Below the pieces are notes generated by a model. It did not search any database, was not told where the DNA came from, and saw nothing but the letters and a program-made list of their open reading frames with translations. This document shows, one piece after another, positions 1 to 13,075 of a stretch of DNA of 64,000 nucleotides (position 1 is its first letter; every line of letters starts with the position of its first letter). The stretch is from Sthenelais limicola (Eukaryota; Annelida; Polychaeta; Phyllodocida; Sigalionidae). The position numbers were made by a program, and so were the translations under genes. Where the stretch lies: the NCBI GenBank assembly GCA_942159475.1, contig OW804098.1, forward strand, positions 78,485,178-78,549,177, given 5' to 3'.

Positions 1-3000
1 TATCTTCTTATCTTACTGTTTTAACATGTATGTTTGTAGTAATGTTACTTGTATTGGTGGGGCGGACGGCTAGTATTTTGTTTGAAAAACTGTGTTTTCA
101 ATCAAAAGAAAAATATTGGACGAATGTAAAGAATTGCAATTCTTGCGAGCGGAATTTACCCTACAGTGGCCGTTGGACTTCAGTAGTGTGGCATTAGATA
201 TTGATATTAACCTTGTAAAACTTTCGAGAAATAATTAAAAACAATTTTTTTTTAAAAAAAAGACGACGAATCATGGATAGCACTACTGTAAACAATTCAA
301 TTCAAGAAGTACATGTATAACATGAATGACTTCGAAGTCGAGAATAATTTTAAGCAAATTTAGTTCGGTATTTGATTATTTCTTAAACATCAGAAAATCA
401 AAAGGAATTTCAAGAATTGCGCAATTATATAGGCAAGTAAAACTGCGTCTTACTCTTAGATGGAAAATGAAAAAAAAACCCTGGTCATTAATTATCTAGA
501 AAATGTTTGAATACCTCAATAGGGTCAAAAGGGTAATTTCGGAGGAGGTAAACAAACTCGTTATAACAACTGTTTACAAATACCAAATACCTATCAGTAT
601 GGACAGTATGTGCGCAGTTGCTTATTTTAGCCATTATCTTTGATACCATGTTATCGCTTATGTACATGTGCTTAAGCGATAACTTATCCCCGTATTATGT
701 AGTCAACCTTGGGTTTGGACGAGTAAAATAATAATCAAAAACAGGAAGAGGGAACTACATATAAAATCGAAACGTTTTGGGTTTCGTTAAAATGTAATCC
801 ATTACAATTTGAATATATAAATCTAAGAGTTCGTGAAACGTTAGAACTGATTGAAGTGGAGACCAGTCTGAAGACATCCAGCTGTGAATAGTTGATTGGG
901 ATCAATTTGCTAAAAAAAGAAGGATCAAGGAATGATCAAAACCAAACGAATTAACTTTCCAAACAAAGACACGGAATACGTTCATTTTATTTATTCTACC
1001 AAGTTTTCACAGTGGTAATACCATAATATAGCGGCTAATACAAGAACGAGGAAGGTGGAAAAAAATAAAAAGTATATATAGACCGGTATCGGGATTAGTT
1101 TTGTATATTTATGAAGGCGTATGAAATCCATAGATTATAAGACTCTCAACAGAACATTCATTCTTTAAATGGTTCAAACTCGCCGCTGTCCATTTCACCT
1201 AATCGACAGGTGCCTGCTGCCGAAATGAAGTTCGCCTTCTCCTTCCTCGCACAGGTTTTCTCCGCCAAATATAACAATTCTATCATAAATCATTTTATTC
1301 CAAATCATCCATAGCTAGGGAAGGGGAGGCCGCGGTGCTGTTGGATATTCTCTGAAAAGTTAAAGAAAAAAATGGTCATTAAATACAATGTTGGTCATAA
1401 ATTATGTAAAATCTGCGTCATCACCTTCTGCGTATATTTATTATAAGCGCATCAATATTATCAACCTTTTGATGAATGGCTACCGTCAGTATCTAATAGG
1501 GATTTGGCATGAACCATTCATTGATCCGCCAAAGTGGACATACTACAGATAAGTGACAATAGCATTCACATGTTTGTGGTAGGTAAAGAATGTCCAAACT
1601 ACTATAGGAGCAACACCCACGGAAGAACTTTACATTGATTATCGAGTGCAAGCACACATCAGGTCTACTCTATGAAATCACATGCTGCTTTTATCTCGCC
1701 ATATCATAAGTCCCACACCCCGCTGCCCAGTTGATTATCTTATCTCTGCCTCGATAAGACGTGATTATGAAAGCTCCGACAGGAGATAAATTTGCTTTTT
1801 CAAATTAATCCTTCAATATGTGCATAGAAATAAACATTATAGTAACAATGCCTCCATATTTTATAATCACAATGACAGCCCCAAAAGCATGCTCGGTCAA
1901 AAAAGAACGCGGATATGGACTGTAAGCTATCTGGTTGGAACATTCCCGACTTCTAAATTAATCAAATCAGGAGATTTGACTCACAAAGTTACGTATTGAA
2001 TTTTAAATAAATTACTCCCTTAACTAAATGAAATCAATCCTATCTTCTTTACACTTACGAGAGTGAGCACTACCTTGAAAAATACGTGACTTGAAGGTTC
2101 TAATATAATCGCTATTGAAAATCAGAAAAGTCACGGTTGTTCTTGGGCTAAATATAGACTGGGGACATCGTTGGATGCTTTAGAGCATTAATCAAATTCA
2201 GTATTGAAAACCAGAAAAGTCATGGTTGTCCTTGAGCTAAATATAGACTGAGGACACAGTTAAAGCATTAATCAATTCTCCACCTTTACGCACCAAATAC
2301 TATGCAAGACGGGTTCTTATGCTATACCTACAAAACCAAGGTTCTAGTCCTTGCGGCAGATACGGTTCTCTAATCCGGCACCATTGGTTTACCATTAGCC
2401 GTAAGGTGTAAACCGGATGGGCCGTAATTAAAAATCTCTTGGTGAAGTTACACCTTTAAAAACGCGAACACGCTACCGGCTAGACAAAAGCCAGGCGAAT
2501 CGCTTATATACCAACACATCAAAGTGTTGCTAAATGAGACTAACTGAAAGAGAAATTGATAGATATGAGGATAATGAAGGTTGATGTTGTTTCTCTCTTT
2601 TATTGTAGATGACCAACTAATGAACATTGGTACATGTGAATATTTATACTGTTGCATGTTAGTAACGACTAGGTAACGTTTAGAACATTCAGATATGTCT
2701 AGGCTTAACATGAACATGGAGAACATTCTTCCTATAATGTACTCAATGTTCTAGGAAGAAGATCTAAGCTATTGATTGAATATATGATATTTCGTAATGC
2801 GCATATGCTTCAAAATATCATCATATATTCTACTTATAGGTAAGGAGAGTGGTTACTTTTTGGTTTACCCATTCAGTTTGTTCATAGTGTGGATGACGCT
2901 TTTCAAACTACCAAGTTAACATATTCACACTTAATGAATTAGGTGTACGGATATAGGTATTCGTATTCCTTACTACTTTTCAGCAGTTCTTTAATTTACA

Positions 3001-5374
3001 AATAATCAGAAGACGGTGAGCATAGATAAAATCGGTTAGCCTATGCAAGAGATTGATTGATACATTCTAATTAATATACAAAGATAAAGATATTTTTCAA
3101 CTAACTATTTTTCAACTATTTCTTATCCGTAAGGCCCATGTTCACAGACGCAAAAGCCTCTAAACACCTTCCGGTCATAGGGTTCAAAATCAGAAAAAAA
3201 ACAAAAGAACAAAAAAACTTTCAGTAATATATTTTTCCTACTGGAAATGCTACGAGAAAGTTGTACAGGACGCATGCTTCTAAAAACGGGACTTCCTAAA
3301 TTGTTTCTGCTACTATGTTCGCCAACCGGGTGTAGTTACTGGTGACGGGAGAGGAGGGACTATGCGTTGATTGGCATGTGGGAGGCGGCTAGGTTGAGGC
3401 GGCTAGGTAGCCTGTACCTCTAGGCTGTAGTGCAGAAGTATCATGAAGTATTGTATGTTACTTATTCAGAAAAAACACCCTAAAATACGATTCGACGATT
3501 TGTAACATTTTGATTTTAAATACTAGTATATGGATCTGTCTTCGCCGGTCGAAGAATATTGCGACACCCGAAAAGGTACAAAATACACAGCCACGAGAAA
3601 CGAGCATAAGTATATTCAGACATTATTTCGTCGAAGGATGGATATTTTAAAGGCCTGTCGAAATAGAATACCTTACTAGCAACGATTTCGAAAATCGGTA
3701 TTATTATATTATCATAAGATTTTAGGACGGCCATAAACAAGGCTTTATGCTTTCCCGCTGCACACGAGATATCAACATAAAGTTATGGCTAGTGGATCGT
3801 ACGGGCCGGACAAAGTCATGTATATTCCCTGTCCTGTCATGTCCCAATAAATTTCTAAAGGGAGTCTGGAACAGCTAAAAGCTAAAACATATTAGCACTC
3901 GCCACCCTACTAATTAAATAAGATAAACGACCCTTCCAAATCTACAAATATGATAAGTGTATACTTTCCCGAATGTAAGGAATGTTGGAAGGGATGCAAC
4001 TCGGAACTGCCTCCCTGCGCCACAATTTATCATTGAGTCACATCGACTGACATACGACTTGCTCACCGGTACTTACTGGTACATCTCCAATAGCAGGTTT
4101 GACTCGGTGCAGTAGAAGTTGCACCCACACTGTCTACGACAGATGTAAACTTTTCAAGTTTAAACTTATGTAATCATACCACATAATAGGTCACCTCAAT
4201 AATACTAGCTGCTCAGAAATGTAGCTGTAAGGTTCTATGTTTGCATGTATGTGTATGTAATGGTATGTGTCCAAAGAAGCAAGTTTTATCAAAATAACTT
4301 ACGACATAAATACTTTTCAAGTTTACCTCTAACTTGACAAGTAATAAGTATAAAGGTATGTGCTTTAAATCTTAACATTTTCATTAACCCCGTAACTGAA
4401 ATGGTGTTTTGTTATGTGTAAACGACCAATGGGCTAAATTAACCGCTTCCTAACTAAGTTAACTGACCACTCATGCAGAATATAGAAAGTTACAAATGGC
4501 TTCATGTGAGTTTGAACTTTTTCCTTTTTAAGTGCAAACACTGGCCATGCAGAGCCGGTTACTCCACCTATTAGAGGCAGTTACTCTCCAATTTCGGGAC
4601 AACCCTGAGTAAGCCAAATGGGTTCAACGTCTCTCCCTAAATTAGGATATCGGTTTAATAACCAGGCAACCGTTGTAATCCAATATATACTATAAATAGT
4701 ACAGACTTCGTGGCTGACCTGTTTTAAGGGTTCATTCTTTAGATGATTGCATGTCAAGCCGAATGACTGATCACTGCAGAAACTGGCTCATGGTTCGAAA
4801 TCGGACATTTGGGGTTAGTACCCCAATCCCCCCTCCCCTCCACACCATTGAAAAGGAAACAAAATAACTCATACCTGGTACAGAATTCTTATCAGATGCG
4901 CCAAATAAAGTTACCAACAATGTAAGAGCTTACCATAAACCAATCTTGAGGCGGCAGTTATATGCATTTCCAGTTTTAATTGTATTTTCTCGTCTAAAAA
5001 TGGTCAGTTTGTGGTGAGCGGAACAAGAGCCTTTTCTTCCCCAAAGGAATCTGCTCAACTCAACTACCAGTATTTATTTATAAATTACGGAATGTGTCTT
5101 AATGACCCGTTTCCTAATCGTGTCATATGTGTAATAGTTCACAGAAGATGAAGGTCAAAATCAGACGTTTTACTAAATGGGGCAAGATCATTGTTACTTT
5201 ATGAACTATGATGGCGGCTTCATAACTTTCAGACAGGCCACCACACCGCCCCGCTCCGACAAATGTTTTAGGACGTTTATTTTGACTATAAGGAAACTGA
5301 TAATGGATTAACTTGCACACAAACATCTAAAAGCGATTTTCGAGGGCTTTAATAATGGATGAAAAGCGATTTTG
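1..5374. other. AT-rich region without a recognised gene
   Basis: I read both strands and found only short, low-complexity reading frames with no family resemblance. The region may include 3' sequence of the minus-strand TOMM20 gene, whose last coding exon I did not find. The only structure seen is a diverged tandem duplication near 2.1-2.3 kb, listed separately. Confidence 0.6.
2113..2275. repeat. Diverged tandem duplication, period about 89 bp
   Basis: Two adjacent copies start at 2113 and 2202, both beginning TATTGAAAA. They share long matching blocks such as GCTAAATATAGACTG, with scattered substitutions and one short deletion in the second copy. The divergence suggests an old duplication. 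Confidence 0.8.
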
Positions 5375-5941
5375 ATGTTTTTCACATTTTTTTGCAATAA
5401 CATTGTCAATTTTAGAAGCACACACATACTGTCATGCACATGGAATGTATGGGTTCCTTGGAATATGCCGCATAGTGCTAGATTTTAGATCTTTAATAGA
5501 CGTTTCGACTTAAGCATTACAAGACATGTATCAATTAATCGCCCCACTTTTCTTCCGGTCCCAATTGGACCCAGTACAGGGACCAAAAATAATCCCTTTC
5601 TGGGAAACAATACCCACAATCTGCCATGTCCACCTTTCCTAAGTACAGACACCGCCAACTGCCCCAACCTTCCTGGTGTGGGAACAACTGAGGAATTTAA
5701 ACATTTCTAACATAGGGACTTCAAACAAAAACTTGCCGATGCAAAATCCAAGAAATTAAGAATTAGCGAATACAAAGCACTGGGCAAGCTTTCAGTACAG
5801 AAGGGTATTATCCATGAATTAAACATACACAGGATAGAGAATATTAATATTAAATTGCTGTTTCTGAGTATATCTATCGTCAGCCTTGCCATTGGTCCAG
5901 TTTTTGGTGCATTTGCATGCATGCATTTTGCGCTGTGTTAA
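5375..5941 (+). pseudogene. Decayed reading frame of unknown origin
   Basis: One frame runs from an ATG at 5375 to a TAA ending at 5941, 189 codons, broken only by a TAG at 5486 and a TAA at 5708. The three pieces are about 37, 73 and 76 codons, longer than expected by chance in AT-rich DNA. The middle piece is rich in Pro, Asn and Thr and has two cysteines (NLPCPP, TANCPN). The last piece is Lys-rich and ends in a hydrophobic stretch that could be a membrane segment (IKLLFLSISIVSLAIG). This order looks like a secreted or membrane protein C-terminus. I recognise no family. It could be a transposon or virus relic, a host pseudogene, or chance. Confidence 0.25.
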
Positions 5942-6045
5942 TGATTACGTATTTGTTGGATTAAAACCGCACCCACAAACGCACACCGCATAACCGGACC
6001 AAAGGAAAGGCAGTCTATTTATAGTTTTTAATTACTTTAGGATCT

Positions 6046-6083
6046 GTTATCGTCTCATAACTTTGTTATCGTCTCATAACTTT
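6046..6083. repeat. Two copies of a 19 bp direct repeat
   Basis: GTTATCGTCTCATAACTTT occurs at 6046 and again at 6065 without a spacer. Each copy contains a short palindrome (GTTAT...ATAAC). No function is implied. Confidence 0.8.
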
Positions 6084-6205
6084 TGGCAATGTTGTTGCAG
6101 TATACCTGGGTATGCTATTGATTTATGACATGCAGTTGAGTTAAGATGAATGAACATTACATGTACAATATTCAAATAGGATAAACAATATATTATTGCT
6201 ATCTA

Positions 6206-6505
6206 TAGTGCTGCTCCCTAAGTTAGGGACATTGCTTTATTACCCCTTTCTTTTTTTAAATCTTTGAAAATTAACATGTTTTCTTTGTTCTTAAGAAATA
6301 AGATTGATACTAGGAGCCTGAATTTTGTCTACGTTTCAAGTGATTATGATTTTTGTATCATTGAATTTAGAACCTTAAAATGGAATATTTTCCTTTGACA
6401 TATCATATATTATTCTATCATAAAAAGTCGTAAAGTTATCATGAATCATATGAAATAAGTCAAGGCAACTTTAAGTTTTAGTCCCTAACTTGGGGCGCAC
6501 CACTA
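6206..6505. mobile_element. 300 bp MITE with TA target duplication
   Basis: Inverted termini of 25 bp match at 22 positions; the left end begins TAGTGCTGCTCCC and the right end, reverse-complemented, TAGTGGTGCGCCC. Both are followed by AAGTTAGGGAC, itself a near palindrome. The element is flanked by TA on both sides (6204-6205 and 6506-6507). It has no coding potential. A TA duplication points to Tc1/mariner-type mobilisation, but without a transposase this is inference. Confidence 0.65.
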
Positions 6506-6509
6506 TAGA

Positions 6510-7550
6510 ATGTACAATTTTGGCTAGAGGAGTTTAAGGCCATATTTTCACCTTCACTGGTGCCAGAAATAGTTATTATTCACCCATTTACTAGTGACAT
6601 TTAGGATTATTACCCCGTCATAGTGGGTGTACTATGTATATGCCAAATATTTCCTATTCTTGGTTAGACCTGTACTGGTTAAACAGGTACTTAACAAAAA
6701 ATCCTGGTGATTCTCTCTTAGGATTACTTTATGATACATTTGCATTCCTATTGTGGAGTGCAATAAAATTATTTTTATCATATAGGCGTACAAAAACAAG
6801 AAATGAACACGAAAGAAAGTACCATAAACCATATGACAACTCATCTTTTATCTATTGCGGATAATATCATGACCTGTATTGTTTTAGTTCGCAAAGAAAA
6901 TCACAAAAAAAATCGTAGTTTGGGCTATACAGATCGTAGCATCATATTTTGACGCTGAAATCGTAGTTACTGCAGCAAAATCGTAGAAGTTGACAGCACT
7001 GTATATGTATAAAAGAGAATAAGAGGCTATTGGAAGATTCATATTTGTGATTTGTGTTTCATCTGTAAACCATTCAGATAACGTTTTTATTTTTGACTCA
7101 CTGAGCCATTACATGAGCGATACATATTTCAGTCATATGTTCTAACAAAACAAGGCCAATATCGAAAGTTTCCAATTCAATTTCACCTTGAAATATAAAT
7201 GTCATATATAAATTTTAATTCCCTTTCTTCTCTGTGGTATAGAGGAGAAGAGAAAACTATTCTATATCTCCAGGAAATGTAGGAAAACATTTTTTTTACA
7301 GGCAAGGTGAACAATGCTCCTATTAAATGTCATATATATATCTAAATTCAGGGAACTTGTAGATTGATATGTATACAACTGGAAACATGAAAAAATAGAG
7401 GGTCCCCACTGAAAATTTAAAAAATAATACATACAAGACAACATACTACTGCCTATTGCTTTAGTATCTTTCGATACTAGGAGGGAAGCACAGCTGATTA
7501 GCGTAATTGTTAAGTTCTTTTTTGCTCTTCATGATATAGGCCCAGAAGAA
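6510..7550. other. Intergenic DNA, no gene recognised
   Basis: A 76-codon plus-strand frame at 6634-6864 has no recognisable motif and overlaps a similar-length frame on the other strand. I see no splice structure that would make either a gene. Confidence 0.5.
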
Positions 7551-7651
7551 TACTAAACCATACCAAAAATAACCCTAAACCTAACCCTAAATTGGTTGTC
7601 CTAAGTCAGTAAAGGTAGTAGTAGATTGTCCCTAGTAAAAACTGACTAATA
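7551..7651 (+). repeat. Dispersed repeat family A, copy 1
   Basis: This segment recurs in inverted orientation at 21960-22090. Shared blocks include AACCATACCAAAA, CCTAAACCTAACCCTAAA, CCTAAGTCAGTAAAGGTAGT and TCCCTAGTAAAAACTGACTA. The CCCTAA-like part resembles degenerate telomere repeat but belongs to the interspersed unit. Confidence 0.8.
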
Positions 7652-7853
7652 GAATAAATGGAAAATACTAAAATAATAATTTCATTCTAATGCTTGAACT
7701 AGTTCCTGAATAATAATATATCCTTGCTGACCCAACAGCTTTTCAAAACTTATTTTCCGTTTGACCAGCTTAAGAATGTGTAATGATTATATGTACAGAC
7801 GTTCTTGAGGCAAACTTTTTTAATTAATATTAGTATATCTTTTTTTTTTTTTC

Positions 7854-8674
7854 CCGCCATGTTTCCGATGGGCGCTGACACAATAATCTCAGTATAATCT
7901 GTGTAAATGAGCCATGTCGACTTCAAATACTATCCCAAACAACAGTTTATGAACATATTTAAGTGTGGCGATATTCCTTTCGGTGGAAATATCACAATTT
8001 CACCACCTCCTCTTCATCGAGGCCATGCTTCTGCCGCCATGTTTGTTTGCTTTGGCCCATGCGCGTGACTACCTACGGTAAGGCGGTTGTGTTGGCGGAC
8101 CTTGTAGCTGCACACGCCGTGGCGGGCCTTCCTGCTGAGCGATGGACCCATATGTCCACCGTGTTTCAGATCATTAGCGCCCCGGGTATGCTCGTGGACA
8201 CTACCGAAGCCGTAATGATTAACCATCAAATGAATGTAAATGCCTGAACGTTTAATCTAACCTTGTTTTCAACCTAATATGCAAGGATTATTGTGTAAAG
8301 TCATTTGAAGCGCTCAGAAAGCAGTTTAATTTTCTTGGCTGGTAGGTACAGTATCGACTACCGTGGCCGCCATGTTTTTGCTAAGCCTGGGCAGACGTGA
8401 AGACGTTCTCGAGGCAAATACGACTGACATAGGCTTGGAAATCGAACGAAACGAAGCATATCGAATGAAATCCGACCAACCTGTTTATTTGTATAATCAA
8501 ACCAATATATTTTTCACAATTCCACGGAGCGTACATGCTTCAAGCGAATGTAGTGGGTCTCTGGCCGGCCAAGGCGAGTGGAATCGGGTTGCGCATGCGC
8601 GTCAAAATTTGCTCTTGCGGTCAGGCCGCGCCTACCGCATGCCATATATGGAGGGCGCATGCTATATATGGAGG
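7854..8674. promoter_or_regulatory. GC-rich patch with YY1-like and CArG-like motifs
   Basis: The CCGCCATGTTT motif, close to the YY1 consensus, occurs at about 7854, 8033 and 8366. A direct repeat of 18 bp, spaced 20 bp (8637-8654 and 8657-8674), carries CCATATATGG at 8642-8651, a perfect CArG box, and CTATATATGG at 8662-8671, one base off. CpG density is higher than the surroundings. The patch could be a promoter or enhancer, or part of an old transposon; reading frames across it show no known domain. No transcript start can be assigned. Confidence 0.35.
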
Positions 8675-8739
8675 CACCAACCCAAACAAACACATGTGCA
8701 GATATGTAAGGTCCGCCCACTTCCGGCGTGACCAAATCC

Positions 8740-9280
8740 TTATGTATACTTCCCCTACCTACCCTCTTCCCTCTACAGTGACACTAAAAGGAGGCAAGCC
8801 TCATTCCAACGAACTAACTGTTTTACGCCATCAAACCCTAGGCTTCCCTCCTAATAATCAGTACAAGGCCAGAAATGTTAAAGTCTGAAAGATGGGTATT
8901 TCGTCTGAAAGGTCTTGTGAATCATTATTTGGGCCTTGAATACTGTTAAAATATATCAAATGGCCTCAAAGATTTCTAAGACTCTCAGTTTCTTACTATA
9001 CAATTTCCCCTGACCCGCCCCTCTCACACCATGCACTAACGGACCCATAAAGTTATAGTTAAAAAACAGTCTATTGGGAAAGATGCTCAGAACAAAGGAG
9101 GGGCAAGAGCTTGTTGGTTCATAAAGACTTGTCATTCCGGGGCCCAATGTTTCTGGCACAGTTTATCAGTGTTTCTAGAGTATTAAGCTCTATAGTATAT
9201 TGTCTAAATATTCAAAACATTGCAGAACAAAATTCGAACATGGTTTACATTGGTTAACAGGAAACAGAAGAAATTAGACT
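8740..9280. other. No feature recognised
   Basis: Both strands were searched for the missing last TOMM20 exon, about 10-15 codons ending in acidic residues. Candidate acceptors here open only short frames unlike the TOMM20 tail. Confidence 0.4.
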
Positions 9281-9467
9281 GAATACTGAATGAAACCGCG
9301 AGCAAATTAAAAGGGGCGATAGTTCTACACAACAGAAACATAAAAGGCATAAGTAAGCAATAACTTTGGCTCATGAATACTGAATGAAACCGCGAGCAAA
9401 TTAAAAGGGGCGATAGTTCTACACAACAGAAACATAAAAGGCATAAGTAAGCAATAACTTTGGCTCA
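9281..9467. repeat. Perfect tandem duplication, 94 bp period
   Basis: Positions 9281-9374 are repeated at 9375-9467 with no difference I can see except at the last base. The array lies about 50 bp beyond the donor site of TOMM20 exon 4, inside the following intron. The identity implies either a very recent duplication or an assembly artefact. Confidence 0.9.
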
Positions 9468-9513
9468 CTCGTTTTTTTTCCCAAAAAATAATAAAACACG
9501 TTAAAGATTTTAC

Positions 9514-12500
9514 CTGACTAACAGCAGGCAGACGTTGAAGTAAAAGTTGGAACACTTGTGGCGGAAGGGTTTGTTGCAGGACTTGGAGCAATTGTTGCGG
9601 CTGTCCACATATGGCGACTGCATTACTCAAGTGTTCAACACCAGTCTCAATATCACCTATTTAGGAAATAATATAAAACAGAATTATTGAGTGGGAAATA
9701 TACACCTATACGGGAGAAGGAAATTGCAACCCTTAGTCTTAAAATCATTATTAGTGGGACTTTATTTCCCATTCACATACATTGAGACCATGGTATTTTC
9801 TACATTGGTATGGGAAAGGCCAGAACCCATCTATATATGTAACAGGTTTTCCTGCGGCATATTTTACAAAGCAGTATACAGACTCATAATAATGGGTAGC
9901 TGGATACAATATTTAAGAAGATGAAACTTACGCATACTAAGTGTAGTTAGTAGTATATGCCCATGATATATGAGCGGTGCAATAATAGAATAGTTATGTT
10001 ACATGTACAATACAAAATCGAATTATTTTTGGTTCCAAAGCGCAGTAACAAGTTGCCCGGTTTGATATTCATTTAGGCTACTTCTTTATCCGTATCGTTA
10101 TATTCTGTACAACTTGGAATTTTGGCCAGTGTGGAATTCTTTTAGATTTTATTCATACGACACCACAAGTTGACAATAATGGTAATACACATCAGTTAGT
10201 AAGTAGTGCGATCCCCGCACATGAGAAGTAAAGAATCTAGCCATCTTTTGGTTGCTTTACCGTTACGCCCTAAAGAACAGTCAAGTCATAATCAATGCAA
10301 TTCAATACTTTATCCTGGATCACAAGAATTCATATGAGTTACTTAAGTGCAAGGACAATTAAGGACGGGAAGGTGAAATAATGATTTGGCCACCCGGCGC
10401 TTTAAGCGCCTCCGCAATATCCCCCGCCTAACGCTCTCCATACACACCAGTGTTAGGATGTACCGTACAGTTATAGCACATAGAAAGACCTTGATAAAGG
10501 CGCGAAGGAATGAATCCATTAGTTGGTAGGTGGAGTGGTAGTACAGGGAGCAAATGGTAAGGCGATGCCATCTGGTGTTAAATATGCATAAATAGTGCGA
10601 CGGGCCACATAATGAAACTGGAAGGTACATAAAACCAAGTGGGTCGATCTGGACTGGATAATCGGCTTATGGTAACCGTATTTTTTTTCGCATGCTTATG
10701 AATACGTTTTCTGATTCCTTAAGACTATTTCAATACTACATAATATTACAATGTACACTAGAGAATTATATAGTATACCGTATATTCTGTGTATTTTGTT
10801 TTACCTCCGCATAGCAATTGGTTTCCTACCGATGTTAATGTTGAATATTGATTATAATTTCGGAAAAAAATTGAAAGTCCTGCACTGAGCAGAAATTGTA
10901 TAACACTATCAGTAGAATGTCTAGAATCATACCTGGAGAGTGAGGGAGATGACACAGGTTGCTGGGTAACACAGCGGTAGAAAACCCTATTTAATATCGC
11001 TACTCATGAACACGTACATAGCTGTTATACCTCCTTGTGTCATATTCATATTAATATATCAATATACCTAAAATCTATTTTTGTCATAGTTCTTATCTCT
11101 CCAGGCGATCCACACACTTCCCCAGATAGGCCGTTCTATGGTAAAATAGCCTACAAACCTGCAGCCAAGAGCTCTTCTCCCAACTGAACCTCTTGCAGGA
11201 AGAATCTTTGCATCGCCTCTGTGTCTTTCAAATCTGGTAACTGAAAAGTTGGAACAACAGGTTAAATATAATCTTATTTTTTTTATAAACATATCGCCTG
11301 AAGGTAGGTCAACCAAAGAATAAAATACATAGATCTCAATTATAATTAGGACCTCAAATCATTTTAATTTATCAATAACATCGACAAAATGTTACGTTTT
11401 ATCATAAGTTACCTTTTTAATTCAAGTTAGTACCGTAGTTGAATTTTATTTCTCGGCTTCACTTAATTTTGATTAACATAGTCATAGATAAATACGCGTG
11501 GTAGTGCTTTGACTCACTTCTGTGCTAGGCGCTCCTCTGGAGGCATTTGCTTGTTTTGCCCGTTTCCTTTCTAAAAAGAAAAAAACAACAAATTAAGATA
11601 AACATGTCTGGTCATTCTGACATACAGCCAGGTGAATTGGAACAATTTCCACTATGTATGTATCCATTACTATAGTAAATATAACTCGTTATATGTTATA
11701 TATAATAATTAATAAAATCAGACAAAATAGTTGAATCAAAATCCCGAAAATTCAGTTGATAATGAGCCATGTTTGAATTCAGATATTATGTTATGTTATG
11801 TTATGATATACGGTAGTCACAATACACTTAATTTTTTCAGCAACTGACCCAGCCCATGGAAGAATCTTCCAATCCACCAATGATTAGCCATGTGCTTTGT
11901 AAAACCGTACTAAAAGTGATTCGAAATATTGTGTCGGATACTTATAGGCATTATAATATTAATTCATATCAAGGTCGGGATTTAGTTCAGCAGTATAATT
12001 TAAAACATACATTAACATTTTGATATAGAGTAAATTACTGCGTTTAGATTATTTAAAATTAAATTGATTGCTTGGAATCAGAATGTGAAGATATCTGGAA
12101 TTACTAAATGACTGGAATTACTAAATGTTCATTACTGAACGACGGTCCTTGGACTTGGTCTTGGATATCATATCATAGACATAGTGTTGTCCTGACTATG
12201 ACTATGAGCGATAATTGATAAATATTATGCTGTCCTGTCCACCTGGGGCATTTTCATACCCAAATGAACTTGTAGCCCAGTCGAAAAGTTGAGTATAAAT
12301 GAAGGATTCTGGTTACACAATGGTGAAAAGGTATACGTCTACTACATATTACATGATAAATTAATTCAAATTGAGAGAATCCCAAATCCCCAGTTAGTGT
12401 TAGATTCGGACCCGGCTTCGCCTTCGAAGTTGAGGCAGGAGTGTTCTCAAGACGAAGTTAAGGTCGGAGTTGACTTACTTTCTCGGAGGTTTTTCTTGAA

Positions 12501-12602
12501 ATTAGGATCACTTCTTCGCTTGTGGTCAAAATATATGCAATAACCAATAAAAGCTATTCCGGCCCCTGCCGCTGCCCATCCAACTGAGTTTTTAGAAAGC
12601 AT
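9514..12602 (-). CDS. TOMM20: TOM20, mitochondrial import receptor subunit (partial: last exon missing)
   Basis: Tom20 is a receptor of the mitochondrial outer-membrane translocase that binds presequences of imported proteins. Four exons join in frame: 12479-12602, 11518-11570, 11159-11240 and 9514-9656. All three internal introns are GT-AG. The ATG at 12602 starts a protein with an N-terminal membrane anchor at about residues 8-26, then YFDHKRRSDPNF, the conserved LPDLKD, FFLQEVQLGEELLAAG, and the TPR-like CGQPQQLLQVLQQTLPP. The visible part is 134 residues, against about 145 in vertebrates. The last exon, expected to follow ...PAVSQ in phase 0 and encode a short acidic tail, was not identified. 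A weak candidate at about 8001-8030 (reading GLDEEEVV then stop) lacks a convincing acceptor. Confidence 0.93.
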
Positions 12603-12700
12603 GATGTGTGGCTATGCTCTACTCGTGTAGGCGAGGTTCCCAAGGCCAAGGTGGGGAAGATGGCCGCTTATGATTCATTACGACATTGACTAAAAAAAAT
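12603..12700 (-). promoter_or_regulatory. Probable TOMM20 promoter and 5' leader
   Basis: The DNA just upstream of the TOMM20 ATG is GC-richer than its surroundings. It contains AAGATGGCCGC (12657-12667), close to the YY1-type motif seen near many housekeeping starts and also in the EIF4A3/UQCC2 promoter. No TATA box stands out. Confidence 0.4.
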
Positions 12701-13075
12701 GTTATCGGGATATATACTGTATACATATGTTATGTATGTAAACATAAAATGGATTGGGGTATTGCTAAATGTGTAAATTGAAAAGAGAAAAAACAACTTC
12801 AAAGTCGCAAAATTGTGTAACGCTGGCGCTGTGCAGCGCTATCACTGAAAAGGGACAGCTCAGAGAACTACAAGAGCCGTGGCAGCGCAACCGGTGGAAG
12901 CGCACAGACACAGGGTGGACGGGCACCTGTCCGGCTTTTAGGACATGCACTGTTTTTTGATCGATTCTTAATCTCCAGAATATCCTGAATCCAAACCACC
13001 CTATTCTTATGGGAAGCCGTTGGTATATTTATTCTGGAATTGTGGATATCTGAATTGTTTTTATGGATATTCACA

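Noticed and set aside
8001..8030. Possible last TOMM20 exon reading KHGLDEEEVVKL-stop on the minus strand
   Set aside because: The acidic ending is suggestive, but the acceptor has no pyrimidine tract and the expected residues before the acidic tail are missing.
8363..8731. 122-codon plus-strand frame in the GC-rich patch
   Set aside because: Overlapping frames of similar length occur on both strands, as expected in stop-poor GC-rich DNA, and no domain is recognisable.
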